DNA of 47,906 nucleotides, taken from positions 1 through 47,906 of IMG/VR virus record IMGVR_UViG_3300042549_008523; one strand, written 5' to 3'. The position numbers were made by a program, and so were the translations under genes. The notes under the pieces were generated by a model, which saw only the letters and a list, made by a program, of their open reading frames with translations, was not told where the DNA came from and searched no databases. This document shows, piece by piece, positions 39,997 to 45,652 of this stretch (the stretch's first letter is position 1; the number at the start of each line of letters is the position of its first letter). Source of the DNA: a virus.

Positions 39997-42462
39997 ATGC
40001 ACGTACTCGATCTTTTTAACGACAAAGAACGCAAATTTCTAAATGGCGGACCGCTTGAAGAAGCAGAAGTCAAGACTGCTATGAGTCGTGCCGCCAAAGG
40101 CCATGAGAAATATGGCAAGAAGGGCATGCAAGCACTGGCCAAAGCAGGCCGCGAAGGTGCCAGCGAAAAAAAGCTAGATGCTATTCGTGACCAGCATGAC
40201 AAGTACGACGAAAGTGTAGCAGGGCCCAAAAATTGCTGGCCTGGTCATCGCAAAGTGGGAACACAACCCGGTACAGGTCGCAATGCTGGCAAGCGTGTTA
40301 ACGACTGCGAAAAGATCAAAGAAGATGATGTAGCCGAAGCAACAGGTGATGTAAAATTTGATAAGATACTCAAAGGTATCACCAATAAAAAACAAGTAGC
40401 CAAACAACAAAAAGCAGATACCAAGCAGCAGGCACGTGATGCTTTTGGTAATATGTTTGGTGGTGGTAACCCTGCCGACAAACTCGGCATCAGAAAGAAA
40501 GATGTTGGCGAAGCAGTCGCACTTGACCGTAGTAAGAATCCTGGTTATCCAAACGATCCTGCTACTGCTAAACACAGACTTGATAATGCTAAGGCTATAC
40601 TAAGTGATCCTAATAGTGATTCGGATAGTCGTAAAGCAGCCGCAGCCATCATTGCAAAATCCAAGCAAGGTGTGGCGGAAGGCAACCTAAATGAATTCGC
40701 TCCCGGCGGCAATTCTGCTTCAAGCTATTACGCTGTTACAGAAAACTTTGTCAATGAGTTTACTCAGCAAAAACAAGAAGAACTACAGGATCTAATAAAT
40801 GCTGGATGGACTAAACAAGACTTAGCACAAGCTGGCACACTAGCAGGTCAAGCAACAGACATAGCACACTTTGAACAAGTCCGTGACGGTTTCTTAAAAG
40901 GACTAAAGCCAGGATTTGACGCATACCTTCGCGGTGACACCCAGTTGAAAGATCAACTGGGTGCATACTGGATGGAAAATGATTTACCGCTTAATCAAGA
41001 CTGGGAAAAAATCTACGGCGAACCCTGGGGCGATGATAGTGAATTTAACGAAGGTGTGGCGGAAGGCATGTTGGACAATCCCGGTGAGCCAGATAGTCCA
41101 GTTGCGCAGGCCATTGTTCGTCGTATTCTGATGCAGCGTACAGACCTGTTGGCTAAACACGGTCCTGATCGGGTCAGTGCAGCGGTCGACGAAGTTGCTG
41201 ATTTTGTAGGCGAAGTAGATGAAATCGGAAGTAGCGATGTGTCAGGTTGGGTCAAACATGTAGAACAAATGCTGGGCAACATGCCAGAGCAAGGTGTGGC
41301 GGAAGGCGAGTATGATTCCAGAAAACCGTTTGGTGTTCGTTATAAAGTATTTGCTGGTCGAGAAGGCAGAGTGACTACTAAAGAATATTGGACTACCTCA
41401 TCAGAAAAATTAGAAAAAGCTGTGGCTAAAATTGAAGCACTGGGCAACTTTTACGAAATTGACGGATATAGCTATCCTAAAGAACAGCAAGGTGTGGTGG
41501 AGGTTAGTGATGCTACACTAACCAGTTATCTAACAAAATTAGATAAAGATAACCTTAAGCACAGAATGGATCCCACAAAACGCAGTGACGCAAAACGCAT
41601 GAAAAGTGGTCCTAATTTTGTTAAAGCGTTTACCAAATTGGATAATAGAAAGCAAGGGGTGGCGGAAGGCTCAGGGGCAAATAAAACATACCTAGCAATG
41701 GCATATCTAAAAGCAGTAGTCATGGCTCCTATGGGAACACCAGAAAAAAGAAGAATATTAAATTGGCAACAGATACTATCAAATCAATTTGATATTGAAA
41801 TGGATCCTGCTACCCTTGCTCAAATGCTACCACAATTTGATAGTCAGTTAAAGTCAGGCCAGTTGGATAAATTACAAAACCGAATGGCTAGTCGTGGCGA
41901 ACTTGAAATAGGCGAGAGCGAGCAAGGTGTGGCGGAGGCTGGCCCTAGAATGGTTGACCAATTTGGTAAAGAAGTACAACGTACTAGTGGACAAACTGTA
42001 CAACGTGATACCAAACCACGTGAACTACGAACAGGTGATGCTCGTTCGACTGCCACCGGCATAGTAACCAAAACTGACACAGGTATCAGACATGAGCCTT
42101 ATAGTGATGTTACACCAAAACCAAGATTCGTTGAGCAAGGTGTGGAGGAAGGCTCTAAAGAAAACAGCAAACCACGCATTCGTAAATATTCCAAAATGAG
42201 ACCCGACGGTAGCAAATCTGTTCGCTACGAAGTACTGGACTATCAAGGTCGTAGAGTATCTGGTCAAGGACCTGAAGGATTTGACAATCCTAAAAATGCT
42301 AAAGAATTCTATTATAGAAACTATGATAAACTACAAGCACCTGTCGAAGAATCAATTGTCGAAACTGCCATTGATGAGCAAGGCCCAGTTGAAACCATTG
42401 GAATGAAGGAAAGCTCACGATATTGGTGCAAAAACGAAAAGCGCTGGAAGGACAACAAATAA
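39997..42462 (+). CDS. Second modular protein with EQGVAEG linkers (821 aa)
   Basis: The N-terminal region (MHVLDLFNDKERKFLNGGPL) and a basic helical segment (KYGKKGMQALAKAGREGASE) are followed by GPKNCWPGHRKVGTQPGTGR, then VAEATGDVKFDKI. Heptads occur at residues 223 (KQGVAEG), 351 (NEGVAEG), 431 (EQGVAEG), 497 (QQGVVEV), 552 (KQGVAEG), 642 (EQGVAEA), 713 (EQGVEEG) and a degenerate one at 794 (EQGPVET). The modules between are short (about 60-125 residues), mostly helical or mixed, unlike each other. The C-terminus ends SSRYWCKNEKRWKDNK. The layout matches a processed polyprotein. It follows a low-complexity gene by 1 nt. Confidence 0.74.
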   Translation: MHVLDLFNDKERKFLNGGPLEEAEVKTAMSRAAKGHEKYGKKGMQALAKAGREGASEKKLDAIRDQHDKYDESVAGPKNCWPGHRKVGTQPGTGRNAGKRVNDCEKIKEDDVAEATGDVKFDKILKGITNKKQVAKQQKADTKQQARDAFGNMFGGGNPADKLGIRKKDVGEAVALDRSKNPGYPNDPATAKHRLDNAKAILSDPNSDSDSRKAAAAIIAKSKQGVAEGNLNEFAPGGNSASSYYAVTENFVNEFTQQKQEELQDLINAGWTKQDLAQAGTLAGQATDIAHFEQVRDGFLKGLKPGFDAYLRGDTQLKDQLGAYWMENDLPLNQDWEKIYGEPWGDDSEFNEGVAEGMLDNPGEPDSPVAQAIVRRILMQRTDLLAKHGPDRVSAAVDEVADFVGEVDEIGSSDVSGWVKHVEQMLGNMPEQGVAEGEYDSRKPFGVRYKVFAGREGRVTTKEYWTTSSEKLEKAVAKIEALGNFYEIDGYSYPKEQQGVVEVSDATLTSYLTKLDKDNLKHRMDPTKRSDAKRMKSGPNFVKAFTKLDNRKQGVAEGSGANKTYLAMAYLKAVVMAPMGTPEKRRILNWQQILSNQFDIEMDPATLAQMLPQFDSQLKSGQLDKLQNRMASRGELEIGESEQGVAEAGPRMVDQFGKEVQRTSGQTVQRDTKPRELRTGDARSTATGIVTKTDTGIRHEPYSDVTPKPRFVEQGVEEGSKENSKPRIRKYSKMRPDGSKSVRYEVLDYQGRRVSGQGPEGFDNPKNAKEFYYRNYDKLQAPVEESIVETAIDEQGPVETIGMKESSRYWCKNEKRWKDNK
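40663..42153 (+). repeat. EQGVAEG-coding 21-nt repeats, second protein (7 copies plus one degenerate)
   Basis: Copies are at 40663-40683, 41047-41067, 41287-41307, 41485-41505 (GTGGTG variant), 41650-41670, 41920-41940 and 42133-42153 (GTGGAG variant); a degenerate one begins at 42376. The core CAAGGTGTGGCGGAAGGC is kept at DNA level in most copies and matches the core in the first giant gene. Confidence 0.93.
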
Positions 42463-42897
42463 ATGGAAGAATTACAAAAAGCAGCAAAGATTGCATTTGC
42501 CAGTGAATTTAGTTTTTATCTGAAAGCTCACCAGTTTCATTGGAATGTAGAAGGTCTCAACTTTAAACAACTACACGACTTGTTTGGTGGCATCTACGAA
42601 GAAGTTTACGACAGTATTGACGAGTTCGCTGAAAAGATTCGAGGCCTTGACACATACATGCCCGGAAGTTACACTCGTTTCAACATGTTGACCAAAATAG
42701 AAGACGAAACCGAAATACTAGATGCAGGCATCATGGTGCAACAATTGTTAGACGACAGCAACAAAATGGTCAAGATTTTTAAAATGGTATTTGATCTGAG
42801 CGAAGCAGCAGGTGAGCATGGATTCAGTGATTTTGTTGCTGGTCGCATGGATGCACACCGCAAACACAGCTGGATGCTTCGTGCTACATTGAAATGA
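42463..42897 (+). CDS. dps: Dps/ferritin-like protein
   Basis: This 144-residue four-helix protein has the Dps signature AHQFHWNVEGLNFKQLHDLF and DSIDEFAEKIRGL. Aligned by eye with E. coli Dps, the ferroxidase-site residues His26, His38, Asp53 and Glu57 are present, while the position of Asp67 is Gly42. Dps forms 12-mers that oxidise iron, protect DNA from peroxide and may compact DNA. There is no gap to the preceding giant protein gene, and it overlaps the next by 4 nt, so it is expressed with the capsid-associated block. It may protect or be packaged with DNA; inferred. Confidence 0.88.
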   Translation: MEELQKAAKIAFASEFSFYLKAHQFHWNVEGLNFKQLHDLFGGIYEEVYDSIDEFAEKIRGLDTYMPGSYTRFNMLTKIEDETEILDAGIMVQQLLDDSNKMVKIFKMVFDLSEAAGEHGFSDFVAGRMDAHRKHSWMLRATLK

Positions 42898-43280
42898 GAG
42901 TCCTAGAGTTTTATTCTAAATCGTCGGAACACAGTGCATTGTATACTGCACTCAAAGATTTTTTGCCTCTGGCCATGAAAGAATTGCAATTGCAACAAGT
43001 TCCTAAGATTTCTATTAAAAAGAAATTAAACTACAACGGGCAACCCAGCTTTGGTAGTTTTTCCAACGGCGGTATCGAATTGGGTATTGATGGTAGACAT
43101 CCGGTGGATGTGTGCCGCACCCTGGCACATGAACTGGTTCATTACAAACAAGGTAAAACTGACCAGCTGGATTCTGAAAGTGGCAACACTGGCAGTCGCG
43201 AAGAAAATCAGGCCAACAGTGTAGCCGGCATTATAATGCGCAAGTTTAGCAAACAGTATCCACAATACATCACCAAATGA
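42894..43280 (+). CDS. Zinc metallopeptidase-like protein (HExxH)
   Basis: The 128-residue protein contains DVCRTLAHELVHYKQGK, an H-E-x-x-H zinc motif (His81, Glu82, His85), with a possible third ligand in the following helix (GSREENQANSVAGI). The N-terminus (MRVLEFYSKSSEHS) has the style of other proteins in the block. Size suggests a minimal gluzincin, like SprT- or ImmA-type. ATGA overlaps on both sides indicate coupling to Dps and the nucleotidyltransferase. Substrate unknown; it could process capsid-internal proteins or host targets. Confidence 0.74.
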   Translation: MRVLEFYSKSSEHSALYTALKDFLPLAMKELQLQQVPKISIKKKLNYNGQPSFGSFSNGGIELGIDGRHPVDVCRTLAHELVHYKQGKTDQLDSESGNTGSREENQANSVAGIIMRKFSKQYPQYITK

Positions 43281-44113
43281 GAGCCACTGAGATTGCCATT
43301 GTAGAAAAAAAGAAAAAGCGTAGCCGACGTCGACCACGTTGGGCAGCATACGGTCCAGGGCCGTACGGCTGGTACGGTTACGATGCAGGCTACAGCGGAG
43401 ATAGTGGCGGCGGTAGTATGGAAGAAGACAGCATTGCTGGTAATGTTTCCTACAGCGATCAGTTGTCTCCAAAAGCCTGGAGTGGCAATCTTATCCGCAC
43501 TGAAGTAAGGTACAAGTTGCTGCAAACAGCCAAGGCATTTATTGGTTATTTAGATATACCAGGTTTCAGAGTACTTGACATTGTGCTGACTGGCAGTATG
43601 GCCAACTATAACTACACCGACTATTCAGACTTTGATGTGCATGTGGTTACCCAATACGCAGACCTACAGTGCGATGACCTGGCTGAAGCATTCTATCGTG
43701 CAAAAAAACAGTTATGGAATGATCAACACGATGTTGTCATAAGGGGTCACGATGTTGAACTGTATGTAGAGGATGTTGACGACCCTCCTGTCAGCTCAGG
43801 CGTTTTTAGCTTGTTAGACAACCAATGGTTGGAACGACCCGATTACGCTCCGCCTGACATAAATGGCAGTGCTGTTGGACTCAAGGTTCAAGACTTGATA
43901 AAACAAATTGAAAAAGTGTTACACACGGCAGATGATCCTGAAGACATCCGCAGATTGTCCGGCAAGTTAAAAGACATGCGACAAGCCGGGCTTGACGCCA
44001 ATGGCGAGTTTAGTGTTGAAAATTTGGCCTTCAAAGTTCTAAGAAATCAAGGCTATATAGATCAACTGTACAAAGAATTCAATCGTCAAATTGACATAGA
44101 TCTCAGTTTATGA
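43277..44113 (+). CDS. Nucleotidyltransferase-fold protein with basic N-terminus
   Basis: The 278-residue protein starts MRATEIAIVEKKKKRSRRRP, then a Gly/Tyr-rich linker (25-47). Residues 100-125 hold the nucleotidyltransferase motif LTGSMANYNYTDYSDFDVHV: Gly106-Ser107 and metal-binding Asp118 and Asp120. A third acidic residue may be in VELYVEDVDDPP. Helical residues follow. The target (nucleic acid, antibiotic or protein) is unknown. The first ten residues resemble T4 capsid-targeting peptides in length and end I-V-E, so it may be packaged; inferred. It is coupled by ATGA on both sides. Confidence 0.72.
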   Translation: MRATEIAIVEKKKKRSRRRPRWAAYGPGPYGWYGYDAGYSGDSGGGSMEEDSIAGNVSYSDQLSPKAWSGNLIRTEVRYKLLQTAKAFIGYLDIPGFRVLDIVLTGSMANYNYTDYSDFDVHVVTQYADLQCDDLAEAFYRAKKQLWNDQHDVVIRGHDVELYVEDVDDPPVSSGVFSLLDNQWLERPDYAPPDINGSAVGLKVQDLIKQIEKVLHTADDPEDIRRLSGKLKDMRQAGLDANGEFSVENLAFKVLRNQGYIDQLYKEFNRQIDIDLSL

Positions 44114-44298
44114 AAGGGCCAGCAATGGAACAATACATGGACGATTACGACAGTTACCAGCGATACACATCAAGTCATTGTAAATGCAGGTGTCATGCAC
44201 ACTGCGGACATAGTTGCATGACTGACGATTGTGACTGCAACGAATGCCGCTGTTTGAGTTGCGAAGACACACATTTGGCAGAACATAGTTCAAATTAA
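44110..44298 (+). CDS. 62-aa Cys/His-rich protein
   Basis: Residues 23-52 contain ten Cys and several His in a short stretch (HCKCRCHAHCGHSC, then DCDCNECRCLSCEDTH). That density suggests metal binding, either a zinc-finger-like knuckle or a metallothionein-like cluster. The start overlaps the previous stop (ATGA). I know no matching family. Confidence 0.62.
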   Translation: MKGPAMEQYMDDYDSYQRYTSSHCKCRCHAHCGHSCMTDDCDCNECRCLSCEDTHLAEHSSN

Positions 44299-44301
44299 AC
44301 A

Positions 44302-44913
44302 ATGCAATATATATCGGATAGTGATGTATGGGATCGGTGTCCTGTTGATTATCTTTGGATATACGACAAACTGATACTGGCAAGAAAACTAAACCATCGT
44401 GCAGCACCTGCAGGAATTTCAGTTCCCAAACCCGACTGGTATATTGTCAGACCCATAACAAACCTTAGGATGATGAGTCGTGGCGCTAGTAAACAATGGC
44501 TAACACCCGAAGATACCAATCTGGTGCCTGATGGTTATTTTTGGTCTGAGATGTTTGTTGGCAGGCACATATCTGTAGATTATCATTACGGGGTGCAAGA
44601 CTTGACAGTAGAAGGATTCAGAGACAACCCAGACCGATTGGATAGATTTTCCAAATGGACCAAAATTCCAGACCGTATAAAATTTCCCGAAGTGCTGGGC
44701 AATCTGTGGCAATTGACTCCTTGGGTCAATGTGGAATATGTAGGCGGTAGAATCATAGAAGTCCATTTAAGATGGAATGATGATTTTCAAAATCATTGTG
44801 CAGACACTATTTACCCAGTTTGGAAAGACAAACCAATTACTCAACCACCAAAAACTTCCTGGTATTCCAGCCCAGCAGAAGATCGTACAGGCTTTTGGGT
44901 GGCCGATAAATAA
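44302..44913 (+). CDS. 203-aa protein of unknown function
   Basis: This protein is Trp- and Tyr-rich and globular: SDVWDRCPVDYLWIYDKLIL, then DWYIVRPITNLRMMSRGASK and WTKIPDRIKFPEVLGNLWQL with NVEYVGGRIIEVHLRWNDDF. The region YIVRP and the late IIEVHLRW resemble ATP-grasp-type strands, but I cannot identify the core residues. The gene follows the Cys-rich gene by 3 nt. The structured RNA follows. Function unknown. Confidence 0.62.
   Translation: MQYISDSDVWDRCPVDYLWIYDKLILARKLNHRAAPAGISVPKPDWYIVRPITNLRMMSRGASKQWLTPEDTNLVPDGYFWSEMFVGRHISVDYHYGVQDLTVEGFRDNPDRLDRFSKWTKIPDRIKFPEVLGNLWQLTPWVNVEYVGGRIIEVHLRWNDDFQNHCADTIYPVWKDKPITQPPKTSWYSSPAEDRTGFWVADK
44906..44912 (+). promoter_or_regulatory. Late-type promoter motif ATAAATA upstream of structured RNA
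   Basis: ATAAATA overlaps the stop codon of the preceding gene. A start about 7 nt downstream would fall near 44919-44920, right where the first hairpin of the RNA candidate begins. Confidence 0.45.
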
Positions 44914-44920
44914 AAATATA

Positions 44921-45060
44921 AGATCCCCTACCTTGGGAACGTTGTCGCTACGATAAAAAGCGTCAGACAGGCGGCTGCTGCCTGGACTCAGAGTTACGCC
45001 AGACTCTGCTCAAAGTGAGCACTATCTTTGCCACAACGCTTGCTTTTGTCCAGCAAGTGC
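44921..45060 (+). ncRNA. Candidate structured RNA with five or six hairpins
   Basis: The 185-nt gap between genes folds by eye into successive stems: TCCC/GGGA (44924-27 with 44935-38), CGCT/AGCG (44946-49 with 44959-62), CAGGCGG/CTGCCTG (44968-74 with 44978-84, one G-T pair), CAGAGT/ACTCTG (44989-94 with 45003-08), CTCA/TGAG (45009-12 with 45016-19) and CGCTTGC/GCAAGTG (45037-43 with 45053-59, one G-T). A long-range stem CGTTGT/ACAACG (44940-45 with 45033-38) would close a multibranch loop, though it competes for two bases with the last hairpin. No T-loop or CCA fits a tRNA. The region is less AT-rich than other gaps here. Not identified with any known RNA class. Confidence 0.6.
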
Positions 45061-45098
45061 TTTACAATAACTAATTACTTTTTACAATAGGAGATTCT

Positions 45099-45365
45099 AT
45101 GAGCTCATCACCTCGAATGTTCAGCGGCGAACAAAAACTCAAACTTACACAAATTATCAATGAAGGCATGCAGGTCATGCACGAAATTGAAACTCTTAAC
45201 GAAGGGCTCAGTGACACTGTCAAAGCCATTGCAGAAGAATTGGAAATCAAACCAACATTACTGAAAAAAGCAATTAAAATTGCACACAAGGCCAAATTGG
45301 GCGAAACCAATCGAGATCACGAAGACCTTAACACTATCCTCGAAACAGTTGGTAAAACTCTGTGA
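45099..45365 (+). CDS. 88-aa helical protein, T4 DsbA-like
   Basis: The protein is almost wholly helical: KLKLTQIINEGMQVMHEIET, then LSDTVKAIAEELEIKPTLLK and KAIKIAHKAKLGE. The pattern of two helices followed by an I-K-P-T-L-L-K-K-A turn resembles the small double-strand DNA-binding protein DsbA of T4, which stimulates late transcription. The ribosome site TAGGAG is good. The stop overlaps the next GTG start. DNA binding is inferred from likeness in size and pattern. Confidence 0.6.
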   Translation: MSSSPRMFSGEQKLKLTQIINEGMQVMHEIETLNEGLSDTVKAIAEELEIKPTLLKKAIKIAHKAKLGETNRDHEDLNTILETVGKTL

Positions 45366-45652
45366 ACGATATCTTAAAAGGAATATTTGCTTGGATACGA
45401 AATGATTTTCATAGCCATCCTTTGCGTTTTTGTATCGAGTTGCTTGCTTGGGCTATTAGTATTGGCTGTAGCATCACAATGGCCCTTACAGTCCCTACGC
45501 CACCTCTTATATACCTGTATCCTATTTGGATTGTTGGTTGCAGCATGTACGCTTGGGCTGCTTGGACTCGTAAAAGCTTTGGCATGATTGCCAATTATAT
45601 GTTGTTGGTCACCATTGACACAGTAGGACTAGTTAGGATGATAATCAATTGA
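45362..45652 (+). CDS. Small membrane protein (GTG start)
   Basis: Starts with GTG overlapping the previous stop (GTGA), giving 96 residues. Three TM helices are expected (about 23-44, 49-68, 73-95), with an amphipathic N-terminus (DILKGIFAWIRNDF). The stop overlaps the TTG start of the polymerase. No recognised family; the location beside DNA polymerase may be simply operonic. Confidence 0.6.
   Translation: MNDILKGIFAWIRNDFHSHPLRFCIELLAWAISIGCSITMALTVPTPPLIYLYPIWIVGCSMYAWAAWTRKSFGMIANYMLLVTIDTVGLVRMIIN

Noticed and set aside
35737-42153. Regularly returning 18-21-nt repeat as a CRISPR array
   Set aside because: Spacing varies from about 165 to over 2000 nt, copies are in frame inside long genes, and the DNA is not palindromic.
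44940-45040. Cloverleaf-like pattern that could be a tRNA
   Set aside because: Stems have tRNA-like order and one 5-bp stem with a 7-nt loop, but position 33 is not T, there is no T-loop (TTCNANN), and no acceptor/CCA end fits.
45061-45088. TTTACA-16-TACAAT as a promoter for the DsbA-like gene
   Set aside because: Transcription would start inside the ribosome site, 4-5 nt before the ATG, destroying TAGGAG; probably chance in AT-rich sequence.
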